64,000 nt of DNA from Sceloporus undulatus (lineage: Eukaryota; Chordata; Lepidosauria; Squamata; Phrynosomatidae): NCBI RefSeq assembly GCF_019175285.1, contig NC_056525.1:131617772-131681771 (forward strand). Reading direction: 5' to 3'. Within the stretch, counting starts at the first letter, position 1. Each line of letters begins with the position of its first letter. The notes beneath the pieces were generated by a model. That model saw only the letters and a program-made list of their open reading frames with translations, searched no databases and was not told where the DNA came from. This document shows, piece by piece, positions 14,511 to 27,900 of this stretch. The translations under genes were made by a program, and so were the position numbers.

Positions 14511-17500
14511 TTCAGGTAGATAGTGACTGGCCCAAGGTCAAACAATTTGTTTCATGGCTGTATGGGAGCTTGTGCTTTGGACTCCCTGATCTTCATCCAA
14601 CACTCACTCTCTTACTTGGCACCAAGGTTAGCATCTATCATTTGTTTATTTCTTCTCTGTGTTCACAGCAGTGCTTTTGAATATTCCCTCCCCTCTTATT
14701 CTCACATAAATGTGTAAGATACCTTAACCTGAATGTGTGTGGTCACCTTAACATTGATCTACATCCTATTTGACCTGGAACCAGGGTTTCTTCAGTCTGT
14801 CCCACCACCACCACACTGCTTTAACTGTGATAAAGGTTCAATCAGCCCAGAATGTCTTGAGGCATCTTAGGCCTGAGGAGTGGATAGTTGGCCACCAGTT
14901 CTGCCAGGAGTTGCAGGCTATCCAGTAGCCCAAAAGGAGGTGATTCATCCCCAGGGACATTTGGTGTTACCTGGTTGATAGGTAGCTAGCTCACTTCCAG
15001 TGAAGGGTGATTTTCTTTTTTCCATGGTCATTGTGGAGCCCTTGGAGGAAAGACCAGATCTTTGACGACGTGTATTTCTAGACTACAGCTCCAACATTTT
15101 GTAGCCTTCCTCTTCCCAATCTGAGGAAAAAAATAAGTGGGAAAGAAGTATAGCAGCCCCCTCTTTTGCTCCTAGATGTCCTGCTGCATGACTGTTGCAG
15201 TGCCATGTCCCCTGCTTTCAGGGGGCAAAGGGGAAGCTTCTGTTAGTGCTTCTCTAGGAGATGGTACAGGATCTAATCCTCCTCCCTCCTGACCTCTCTC
15301 TTTCCTCTCTGTATAGGTGTAAAGGTTCCTGCACCATCACCAGTAAAGCCAGGGGCACTGGCTGGCCTTTTTTCTACAAGCAGCTCTGCTGTCCACTCCA
15401 AAGACTGCCTCCAACCCTGCTATCCTGTTCCCATTCAAAACTCTCCTGAGTGGAACAAGATATCTGGAGGGCACATTGGGGAGAACAACCCTCCTTGGTA
15501 TATACCTCCCTTCAGACAGACACAGGGGAGACCTGTCTCTGGACCCGTACCATCATGTCCGCCAGCCTTTTTTAGCCAGAAGCTCTCAGGTAAAAAACTG
15601 TCATCCTATCCCTTTCTGTGAATGAATTGTGGGGTTTTGCAAATGATGCTACCCTGTGAGCAAATTCTGTAACGTAGTAAATTAATTTAAATCCTTAAAA
15701 CACAAGTCTCATGGGCTACAGGAAATGCCACCCCACTTTTTAGGGGGGATGGAGGTGGTTTTGCCACATATTTTGTCCCCTCATGGGCCTTTTTATATCC
15801 AAGCCAATCAACCCCTTTCCCTGATTCTCCTTTCTCTTGTGTCCACACACACCTTCCCTTCTGGATGTTGATTTGCTGGAGGATACAGGTGCTGATTTGC
15901 TAGAGGAACATCTTTCTGAGATCCGAATGCTCCGCCAGCGCCTAGAGGAGTCCATTTGCACCAATGACCACCTGCGAGAACAACTGGAGGCACGCCTAGC
16001 CTCAGTGGTAAAAACTAATGGTACAAGAACAATCTTCATCACTTCCTCATGGTGGGGGACACTACATATGGTAGTGCAACAGATCACTGATATCTAGTTT
16101 CACATCCATCAGCAAACCCTAGCATACAGTAGGTCTAGAAGAAGAAGGAAAAAGAGTTGAAAGTAGAAGCAGTAGATTTACATAGGGCTTTGCATTCCAC
16201 AGACTCACAAATAAGTAAAAATTATAGGAGGATCCTAGCAGCTGGGAAGCATATTGCTGGAAGAACAAATATATTCACATTCCATTTTGATTCCACATTA
16301 AGATAATTGTGGAGACACAGTTTTAATCTTGTAAGAAAAAGACAAAGGGCCATTGGGGCCTACATGCACAACCGAAATCAGGAAGTAGTGCCTGAAGGCC
16401 CACCAGAAAGTTTCTCCTTTGGAGTTCTTTAAGCAAAGGCTGGATGGCCATCTGTCATGGATGCTTTGATTGTGAGTTCCTACATGTCAGGGGGTTGGAC
16501 TGGATGACTCTTGTGGTCTCTTCCAACTCTATGATTCTATGAACTAAGACTGACTGCCATCAGAGGCCCTTTGAATGAAGACATAAGAGAAGGCCTTCCA
16601 CAGGGGCATTTCTGGAGGTGTGTGGATTGCCTGGGGTGACACTTCAGAGTGGGGTAGGACAGTTGCTCACCATCTGTCCCAAAACAAGACAAGGCATCTC
16701 TGACCCCTGATAAGATGGGGTACTACTGCGACCTGGCAGCCTATCCGGGGTCTAGCAGGGCTGTTGGTCACCAAGAAAGAGGATGCCAAGGGCATGAGCA
16801 ATGGTGGTCATGGACTCTTGTTCATGCCACCATCACCTCCTTTTCCTGCCCAGCTGGCTGCCAACTCACAGCAGCCATCCATCAGGAGTGCTTTGCTTGT
16901 GTATTCTTGCATGACAGGTGGTTGGACTGGATGGCCCTTTAGGGTGTCTTCCAGTTTGGTGATTCTATTCTCCTACTACCATTCATGCTTCTCTGCTGCC
17001 TTGGGCTCTCTCTACCTTGGCCAAGAGAATCCAAGACAGTGACGGCAGAGAGCCAGTTGCACCCAAGGATTAGGGTGGCTCCATCTCCCACTCCATCCTC
17101 AGCTGTGTTCTCCTCACTGCCGCCTCTGCCTCATGCTTCTCTGCTGCCTTAGGTTTTCTTGACATTGGCCCAGAGCTGAATTTGTGTGCTGGGACAGGGA
17201 GCAGGCCAAGTAGATTTTACCAGGCCAAAATAGCTGTTAATAAGAGGGGGACCTAGCTGCAGACTGTGCCACATGTAGACAATCTCCTGGAAATGTTCTT
17301 CCCTGAGGTGTTCTAGCTACTCTGTGCTGCATGATCAACATCCCTACTAAAAGCTAGAGGCTCCTCCACAGGACTTTGGTAGTCCTGCAGGAAAAAGCAC
17401 AGCCTGAATTTTCAGTCTCTGGGTCTGAGGTAAGAAAAAAGAAATAGAGGTGAGAGGGCGCCAGGCTTTTTGCCATTCCCCTCCTGGGACAGCAGTTGCA

Positions 17501-18873
17501 GTGCTCTTCACAATCCAAAGAATTTCACAAATTCAGAACAGTTTGGTGGTAAGCCCTCTGTTTTGTTGCATCAAGGTGATTTTCCATCTTTTTTCTCCTG
17601 CAGCTATTTTTGGATAGGCCTACAGTTCTTCCCCAGAGTCTTGTTTTGAGTGGTGGGTTCTGAAGTTCTCGGACTTCTACCACATTCTTAGTTAGAATTC
17701 AAAGATATAGCCATGTAAGCCTGTAGAATCAGTATGTAGAGAGCTCTTGTAGCACCTTTGAGACTAACTGAAAGAAGTTGACAGCATGAGCTTTTGTAGA
17801 CTTCCTGAGGAAGTAGACTGAAGTCTACAAAAGCTCATGCTACCAACTTCTTTCTTTCAGTTAGTCTCAAAGGTGCTACAAGATCTCTCTACATACATTC
17901 CTAGTTAGTTATAGTGGCTCAGCTATTAAGTATAAATAGGCTTCTCAGATGGTTTTATCAAAGAGATAAGTGGAGCAGTTGGTAAAAGGCTCTTTAACAA
18001 ATGTACAAGACCATTTTTGACAAATCTCTCTCAACGTTTTCCCTAGAACTGCAGGCTGCTCTGCTGGCATCACATTCAAAAGTGCATGATGGCAAAACTG
18101 CATTGGAACAGCAGAGAATTGACCAGCAGAGGTTGCAGGAAGAGATCCGAGGCAAACAGCAAGACTTCATGCAACTCCAGAAGGAGTTCCTGGCTTCACA
18201 GATGAACAACTCCAGGTGAGCCAGACAGATTTGCCTGCAGGAAACTGCTGAAAGGAATGGTAAGGAAAAAAGGGTGATAGAGACTAAACATCTTTTTGTT
18301 CTCCTGTGGAAATGCAAGTTGGTTTGGGGCCTTGAGATGGAATCTTTAGCGCATCAGTGGTTGAGGAAAAGGTTTTGTGAGGTTGGCCAGTGGTTGAAGG
18401 AGGACACACAGTCAAAGCACTCCTGACAGATGGGCATCCAGTCTCTCTTTAAAAATTTCCAAAGAAGGATAGTCCACACCCTACAAGGCAATTTGTTCCA
18501 CTGTGGAACAGCAATTACACTAAAAAAAAGTTCTTAATGTTTATGTAGAATCTCTTTTCTTTTAATTTGAATCCATTGGTTCATGTTCTAGTCTCTGGTG
18601 CCGCAGAAAGCAAACTGGTGCCAACTTCCGTATGACATCCCTTCAGGTATTTAAAGACCGCTATTGTTTCACTTCTCAAACTTTTTTATAAGCTCCTTAA
18701 GTTGTTCTTCATATGGCTGGGTTTCCAGATGTTTGACTACCTGGTTGCGCTCCTCTGGACACATTCCAGCTTGTCAATATCTTCTTGAACTGTGGTGATT
18801 AGAACTGGACACAGTATTTTGCTATTTTTACTGTTGAAATCCGCTTGGATTCCTTGAGATTAAGCAGAATATA

Positions 18874-18912
<39 letters not shown>

Positions 18913-21900
18913 TGTTATTAATATTAGTGAGATCTGGTCAAAGCAATCTAAATGCTATACGCCTGTTGATGCAGCCCATGCATTGGTTTTTGTTTTGTTT
19001 TGTTTTGTTTTTGGCTGCTGCAACAAACTGTTGACTCATGTTTACCTTGTGACATACTAAGAGCCCCAGATCCTTTTTGCATGTACAGGAATCTTTTAAT
19101 TCAGAAATCCAGTCTTTCAGTGTTACTCAGAAAAGCTTTATTGAGAAACTATAGATGTTTGCCACAGACCTGTGAGTTCTGCTTTCTTGCGGTTCAGAGT
19201 GCACGGATGGCCCTGGGGGTCTCTTCCAGCTCAATCTTTTTCTTATTCTGTGTTGAAGCTGAATCCAAACAAGACAAAGGTGGTCCTGATCGGTAGAAAT
19301 AGGAACTCAGCTTATGCTGAATAGGGTCACATTCACCGCTTCTGAAAATTCTTGATTCACTGTTTGGTAAATTGCTTCTGCATTCAGCCTTGACTGTGGA
19401 GGTTGCTGTAATCTGGCCAAGGTGACATGTATCATGCTCACATCTCACCTGAATTTGTGTAATGCACTCTACATGTTCTGCCTTTGGAAAGTGTTCAGAA
19501 ACCAGCTGATCCGAAATGCTGCAGCCAGACTGTTGAGCATGGCCAGTTAAAGGGAGCATGTGGCTTCTTTGTAACAATAATATCACTGTTGGGCACAATT
19601 CACTATGTTAGTTACGACCTATAAAGCCCTATGTGGCTTGAAGTCAGGCTATCTAAATGATCTCATATGACTCCGACCAGGCCTTGCAATTTTTGAGTAG
19701 AATGTTCTCTTCATCGTGCCACTGTTTGGTGGAGACAGGAGAGAAGGCTGTCTCAGTGGCTGCTGCCAGTGTCTCATTTGGCAATATAACCATTAACCTT
19801 AATGACTGGATACATGGATGTTACAGACCAGAAGTAGTAACTCCAGGTCAGGGAATAAAGAATATATTTATTTACTTCTGGGATTTTCTGACTTTTGTAT
19901 ATATGATGGTGTCATCATGTCTGCCTGCAATACACATTTAAAAGTATGACTGCTGCAATCTTCAGTTACTCCACATTTCCACTTTCATATGTTGCCTAAG
20001 AAGGGAGCTCTGATTCTTATGGCAAACTAAGCCATCAGAAACAGGTTGTGAATTTCTTTAAGATCGCAGAAAAAGAAACATCTTGTTTATTGGAATAAGA
20101 AAACATGTTCGTTCAGTTATTCATATTAAAGAGGTATATTTTCAGGAAATATTTTTAAATATTAAAAATTGCTATTCCTCATATTATCAGTTATATTAAT
20201 TGTATTCACAATGCTTTTTTTTATAAATACTGCATTTGGAACAATAACCTATCTTTATTTCATGTGTAATGAGTCTTTCTTCTTGTAGGCTTCAAGACAG
20301 AGTGGCAATACTTCAACAGCAGTGTGAGGAAAATCAGCTCTTCCTCCAAGCCCTACAGGCTGAATTACGTGTATATGAGACATTGTGCAGTGTGCCACAG
20401 CAGAAAGCAACCACAGGTCTGCACTGGATCTCCTTTCCCTTCCTATTCACATTGCAGCTATACTGCAACATGCTGATTCCTTCTCATATTATCTCAGAAA
20501 TCATGGCCAACCAAAATATCATAAAGCTTATGCAAATTTATAAATCCTTCCAAACATCAGATTAGGTATTTCAAAAAGCAGAATATGGGAAAGAAACCAA
20601 CATAAACATTAGCCTAGATATAGTAGCTGGAATGTCTTTCAGTTTTCAACTCATAATGGAAGCTTAACCATTTTGCAAACTGAATGAATTAGTTACTGGC
20701 TGATGTTGCAGGTATCAGATTACACCCAACATTTTATGACAAAAAAGTTCATTCTGATATTGACGATCTCCATTTTGAGATAAGAAGTAGTCCTTAATGT
20801 ATGCTTTCAGAGTCACATGGACAGGAAGACCTAGTACAGACAGATGGTGTGAACAAACAGGGAAGCCATGTCATTGGTCACCTAAAGGACTACTGTACTC
20901 TTCAGAAACAGATTCTGGAGGGCAAGAATCTGATACACAGGATGGCATCACTCCTGCAGCCTGCACTGGAACCACGGAACAGCAAGGTAATCGATAAGGC
21001 AGATAGTTGGAGTGCAGATTGTTCCTCCTCAGAGTAATTCTGAACCACTTAAGTGCAGTCCCACGTGTGGCCGCAGAACACTGGGCCTGAAACAGTTATT
21101 AGAGTGCATCTTAGCCTAGTTTGTGAAGAGATGAAAATCCTCTTGCTGTTTGTAGCTCATTTTAGGGCAGGTGGCACTCTGGGCATCGTCACTAGACACC
21201 TGTCTTTGCTCTCACAGGTCTTCTATATGGAAGTCATCAAGCAACTGCTAACTAATGCTAGCTGTTTGCACCAGATCCTGGAGAAGTCAACTACCATCCT
21301 TTCAATGTTCTGGAGAGGACCACTCCACATGCCTCAGATCTCTTCTCAAGTATGGCAAGCAGCAAGTAGAAGCTTCTTTTTTCTACCACAAAGTATTTGA
21401 TAGCCCCATACTCTTCTGCTTTCTTTGAATTCACAGGCATCATTCGGTGAAAAATCAGTTAAAATCCATCTTCATACTGTAGTGAATGGTGAAACTAAAG
21501 AAATCAAGGATGCAGCTGAAGCCTCCCTGTGCACTTAGTCTAGCCTCCAAAGTGGTGGTATTTTCCCTTATATATGGGTGTTGCAAAATGCCCCTAAGCC
21601 AAGCTAAACTTTGGGAACCAGACATATTTCACAGCTCAGACCTTTGTGGATGCTCCTGAGGCAGTGAGCCTTGTTCTTTGAATCTGATCTTTGTTCCTTA
21701 ATCTTGTTCTACTCACACTAACTCAGTCTGTCTTTTTTGGGTATCTAGTTGAGGCATAGCCTGTGGGCTGACTGGAACTCCCTTCCTGTCTGTTTTCTGT
21801 ACCCCATGCCTGAAACCTTATTCCATATCTCTGCAAAAGTCTAAAGCCCTTCAAGTTCTTCAGTTGAGAATAGGAAAACACAAATACCATATAGTGCTCC

Positions 21901-24900
21901 TATCCCTAGATGCAGAAGGGAACAACACAAAGGACTCTGTTTTTCTAATTTTTCTAACCAACCAGCCATTTCTGCACAATTGGCTTCCTTTATACAGGAT
22001 GAAACTGCTGTGGGAATGGAAGCTTTTTATGCTATTGCTTCCAAACTCAATGAAGCAGAGTAGCAGTGGTTGAAGAAAAAGGAGGAAATGCAGAGCTGGT
22101 GGAGTTTAACAAGAGTATGAAGTGAGGTACAGTGTCAGGAGCGAGACCCTACCCTTTTGAAAAGAGCATAACCTGAAGGTTCAACAGAGAGAGACTTTTG
22201 TAAAGAAGGGTAATAGGAAGAGACCAGACCAGACCAATTTGTCTTACAAAACCACAAGTTCTCAATAACTCTGGCATCTAACTTTTTGTAAATGTGTAGG
22301 TTACCATATAAAAAAGTTCCCCACCCATATAAAAATGTAAATGTGTTTTTCCTATGAGCAGTGTAAAACGTACAGTCCAGTCACAAAATATTAGCCTGAC
22401 TTTTCTCTCTCTCTCTTTTGACCATCCATATTTAGTCTTGTCACTTTGAAAATAATAAAATTATTCTTCACAGGATCAGTCAATGAAGAATGAGATCCAG
22501 CTTCTCAGAACCAAACTGGCTGAGCAAGAAAGTCACCTGCAAAGTAATAGGGATGTCAAGGAGAGCATGGAGCATTTCCTTCTCACTCACTGTAAGTGAC
22601 TTCGCGCCTTATCACACGAGGGGTTTTGCAGCTCAGATCCGGAATCACTGCGGGTCCAGCCATGCGTATTCACGTTATAATGTGATGTATTATCAGACAT
22701 GATTGCTTTCTATGGAGTGGTCATTCCGAGGCAGATCCACAGTCAATTTGGGGTGACTCCTCATTTTTGTGAATTTGGTAACAAGCGAATTCACAAAAAT
22801 TGTTTCCAAGCTCACTTCAATTTCACTTCGAATTGGTCTGGTGTGGAAGATCACCCCGATCTCGCCCCCCAGTGACTCCCTGCAACCTGTCCCATCATCT
22901 CCTGGCTGCTCCTTCACTCTGATCTCGCCCCCAGTGACTCCCTGCCACCCGTCCCATCATCCCCTGCCTGCTCCTTCACCTTGATCTAATCCCCAGTGAT
23001 TCCCTGCCACCTGTCCCATCATCTCCTGCCTTCTCCTTCACCCTGATCTCGCCCCCATGACCCCCTGCCACCTATCCCATCATCCCGCCTGCTCCTTCAC
23101 CCCGATCTCACCCCCAGTGACCTCCTGCCACCTGTCCCATCATCTCCTGCCTGCTCCTTCACCCTGATCTCACCCCCGTGACCCCCTGCCACCTATCCCA
23201 TCATCCCGCCTGCTCCTTCACCCCGATCTCGCCCCCAGTGACCCCCTGCCACCTATCCCATCATCCCCTGCCTGCTCCTTCACCCCGATCTCGCTCCCTC
23301 TGGCACCCTGCCACCTGTCCCATCATCCCCTGCCTCCTCCTCCACCCCAATGAAGGATGACAACTAAAAAGGGGGCAGGGAAGGATGACAGCATCCAGAG
23401 CCCCACTGAGTATGCGCAAAGATGCCAGTTTGAATTATTGAATCCCTCTGGTATGGCAATAGAAAGTGCAAACTAAGGGAGCCCTAGTGGCACAGTGGTT
23501 AAATGCCAGTGCGGCAGCAACAAGGTTGTGAGTTCAATCCCAGGTTTGTAAGATTAACTCCCCCTTCCATCCTTTTGTAGGTCGGTAACGGTAAAATGAG
23601 TACCCAACTTGTTGGGGACAATTAGCTTAGAGACTGTAAACTGCTTAGAGAGTACTGAGTTCATTGATAAGCAGTATAAAAATGTACATGCTATTGCTAG
23701 AACTAGAACTCTAGAATAATTTGCCGGGGGGGAGGGTACTGAAAGTAGCATGTTGGTTACTTCATATGAAAGTCCATTCTTGTATGTGGAAGGAGACATC
23801 ATGTATTGATTTATTCCCTGTCACTACCCAGGCTACACAAGGGTCACATGATAGGAAATAAGAGAGATAATGCCCTGCTCCCAAGTCTGCCCCCCTCACC
23901 CCAATTCATAGGAGTTTATCAAACGGGAGGAATTTCTCTTAAATTCAAATGAAAAGAAAGTGGGGCCAGAACGCATTCACTTAAAGTCGCTAGTTTTGCG
24001 CAATTACGTGAATATGCATTGCATTTGAACTGGCTCCCCATTGCCCGAAAATAGCATGCCATTGTCCGAATGTGCATGTGGCAGTCTATCACGCAGTAAC
24101 GTGAAACTACATGATTGCATTCGGACTGATTTCCCATTGCCCGAATTTGTGTGTAGTGGGTTATCATGCAATAACGTTAAACCCCATGATTGCGTTCAGA
24201 TTGCCATCGGATTATACTTCCAATTCCCCTTGTCTGATAAACTCCCTAGACAAGCAAATTAGGAGAGAGAAAGCCAAAGGGAGGAAAAATGTATAGGACA
24301 AGGCTGAACCAAGAAAACTGAATTTCACCTGCATACAAGAAGGGATTTTCACAGTAAATTTCTAATGTAATACTATATGCAACAAAGGTGACACCCTGTA
24401 TTGGAATATACCCCAACTTACAGTTTTGAAGGATGGGGTGATGGCACTTAAAGTCGTAGAATCTGCTGAATGACCCTTCTGCCAATGGCAGCCTCTGCAG
24501 AGGCATATTTATCTTCCAGGGCATGGTGAATGTTGAGGGATTTGACCATGCTGCTTCCCTGCAAATCTCTCCTAGAGGGGTATTGGTGGAGAAAACAGCT
24601 ATGGTGGCTGCTGATCTAGTAGAGTAGACAGTGACCTGTGAGGGTTTTGGTAGGTTTAGAGATTTGTAGGTTATGAAAATATACATCCTTCGCTGCTGTA
24701 CGAAGTACCTAAGGGACTGTATGCACTGAATGTAAATTTTCAAGGCTCTATGCACATCAAGCTTGTACCAGTTTCTCAGTGGAGTGAGAAGGATGAGAGC
24801 AAAAAGAAAGGAGATGGATTGATTGAAAGCAGTGAAAAACAGAGTTTTCTGGGATCCAAAGTTAAAGTGACCTGAGTCTGAACCAGGTGAACAGAGAGGC

Positions 24901-27900
24901 TTCCTAGCTTGGAGATTCTTCTGGCTGAGGTGATAGCCATCAGAAAAAGGACTTTGAGTGAGAGCATTCTAAGAGGAATGGAATGCAAGGGATTGAAGGG
25001 GGCTTTAGAAAGTGCCTTAAAAACTGAATGGAAATTCCAGGTAGGGAAATAATGGAGGAGCAATGAGTGAGGCTTCCCTGAGGAACTCCTTGACGCAAGG
25101 AGAGTATAGTTCCTCATTGTGACAATGAGGAAAAACAGGCCAGAGCAGATATTTGGCGCCTTGGCTGCAAGAACTCTTAAGATATTAGACAGTTTGGTCC
25201 TGGAACGATACTAGCAAAGGAAGGTTCTCCAGATTGTTTCATGTATTTTTACAGCATGAGGCCGCTATGAATAACCCTGTGAGAATAGCCCAAATTTAAA
25301 AATGAGATGTGTTTAATCTCCAGGGGCTCAATGAAATTAAGCTGGGTCTGGATGAAGGATGAACCCCTCCGAGAGATGGCCCTGGTAGGAGAGGTGCATG
25401 ATGTCAATGAACCACAGTTTCCTGGACCAATGTGGAGCTACCAGCACCATTTCTACCCTCCCCAGCCTTCCTGAGAAAGCAAGTTAAGGGTATAGGAGAG
25501 AAGGCATAGTAGAGGTCCTTTGGCCATGAAGCCGGTAGTGCATCCTGAGCTGAAGAGTTGAGAATCCAGACATAAACTTTTTGTGCTTGGTGGTGCAAGG
25601 AGGTCTTCTATTTGGAAAGGGCAGATAATTTATCTAGTAGAAGACTAAGGAAGCTAGCCCATCTAGGTATATGGTGTGACAGCTGGGGAAGAATATCTCT
25701 GTGTTCTGGACAGCCTTGATGTGGTGAGCCACTAGGGAAAGGAGGTGAGGCTGTGCCCGTTGAAAAAGGAGCTTGGCCTCTTGATAGTGTGATCAGGAAC
25801 CTTCTTGTTTGTTGCTGTGCACCTTAGCCACTACTGAGTCTGTGTGATTCAGTACATATTGGTCCTTGATGATAGGTGCAAAGTGGACTAGCACTTGGCA
25901 AATCACTCTGAACTCCAGGCAGTTGATGCTGTGCTGTGCTGAGGTGCCCCTAAAGTGTATGCCCCACCCCACCAATCTGGCATCTGTTGTGACAATGACT
26001 CAAGGAGGATCCCTGAGTGGAGATTGTGAGGGAGGACTTTATCTCCAGAGAGAGACTCTGATCAGGAGATGTTGTTTGGAGGCTATTCTGTTCTGATGTG
26101 GGAAAGGTAGCCACTGTAGTGGCCTTCACTGAAATGTAGTCCAACAAACTATGTAAATGGAGAATATCATTGATCCCTGAAGGCACATAAGGTCCACACA
26201 TGCTAGACATCTGGTTGTCTTTGCAGTTTGGGACAGTTTGGTTATCTGCTTTGACAAGAGGAAGATTAGGCTTTCTAAAGTGTTTATTCGGGGCCCTAGA
26301 TGTAAGAGTCTCTTAGACTGAGTTAGGATATTCTTTGTCATGTTTACCAGGAACATGTAGCCGGCTTTTGGCAACCAACAGTATCCAAGAGATCCCGTTT
26401 TGTCCAGGGGAGAGATGAGAAGTAAATCAGATCATCCAAATGGGTATAGACATGAATCCCCTAGATGCACAGAAAGGCCACCACCAGCACCATCACTTTG
26501 GTGAAGACCCTGGGTGCCAAAGGTGAACCAAAAGGAAAGGGCCTGGAAGTGTTTGTTATTGGGGGGGGGGGCATGAAGTAACTTGCTGTGTCTGGGGAAA
26601 ATAAGAATGTGAAGATAAGCCAGAGAGATACTCACCCTGGTATCAGGTCTCCTGAGAGACTCCATCCTGAACTTGTAGGTGTACAACTGTTCAAGTACTT
26701 GAGGTTCAGGATAGAGTGTAGATACCTTTTCTTTCTGGGCACCAGGAAGAAGAAGGAACAAAACCCCCGAAACTGTTGTGTGCCGACTCTATTGCCTCTT
26801 TAGTTAGGCAATTATCAAGGCCATCAACCATCTTCTATCTATTGAGGGGGACTTAAGAAACTGGGGAGGGAAGGAACCAGTGAGAAGGTATGTGGTGTAT
26901 AGTCTCTTGATCAAGGGAAGTAATAGTGCCACTCTATTCTGCTTTGGTCAGGCCCCATCTGGAATACTGTGTCCAGTTTTGGGCACCACAATTCAAAAAG
27001 GATGTTGAGAAATTGGAGCGTGTCCAAAGAAGGGTCTGAAAACCATGCCTTATGAGAAACGGCTTAGGGAGCTGGGGATGTTTATGCTAGAGAAGAGAAG
27101 GTTAAGAGGTAATATGATAGGGATGTCATATTGAGGAGGGAGCAAGCTCCAGGAAAAGAGATTCCACCTCAACATTAGGGGGAACTTTCTAACAGTGAGG
27201 GCTGTTTGACAGTGGAACACACTCCCTCAGAGTGTAGTGGAGTCTCCTTCCTTGGAGGTCTTTAGAGACTGGATGGTCATCTGTCAGGGATGCTTTGATT
27301 GAGAGTTCCTGCATGGCAAAAGGGTCTTGGATTGGATGGCCCTTTTAGTCTCTTCCAACTTTACGATTCTATGAAGAGAGGGAGGAGAAAAGGGCAGAGA
27401 AAGGCTTTCCTTTCTTTTCTTTTTTAAAGGAAAGAAATAATGGGAAATGAAGAATCAATGGAAAAAGTGCTGAAGAGATTGTTGAAAGAGAAAAAAAAAT
27501 GCTAGGGCCCATAGAAGAAAGCAAAAGAGAATCCTAACCTAGGCAAGGGAAAGAACTGGGGGTGGACCAGGATCAGGATACTATCTCTCTTACTTCTTGT
27601 GACCCTTGCCTAGCCTAGGCAGCATCAGGACAATGTAAGACGTCTCCTTCACCACATAGAGAAACAATTTTCCATTGTAGGCCCAGTTTGTCTTAGAATT
27701 CTCTGAACATGTTGGATCCAGAATAAAATGGCCATTTTCTCACTTCTTTCTCCATTTGCAATGTTGTCATGGTTGTGGGAGTCCCCCCCTTATGTATGCC
27801 ATGTTTTGAGGCAGTAAATGGGTGCAGAAAAAACAAGACATATACATAGCAAGCTTAAATCAATTTACTAGCTCCTCCCCCTCAAAGAATCATGGATTGT

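Larger units (their letters stand above)
16008..18046 (+). other. PDE4DIP intron region lacking an expected exon
   Basis: Holds CR1 3' fragments and a foldback element (listed separately). By phase, an exon of length 1 mod 3 is required here. In mammals it would encode about 48 residues including a CNENRVLRED-type helix. I read all three forward frames and did not find it. Confidence 0.5.

Noticed and set aside
22858-23345. CRISPR-like array
   Set aside because: Units are contiguous minisatellite repeats without unique spacers, in a vertebrate intron.
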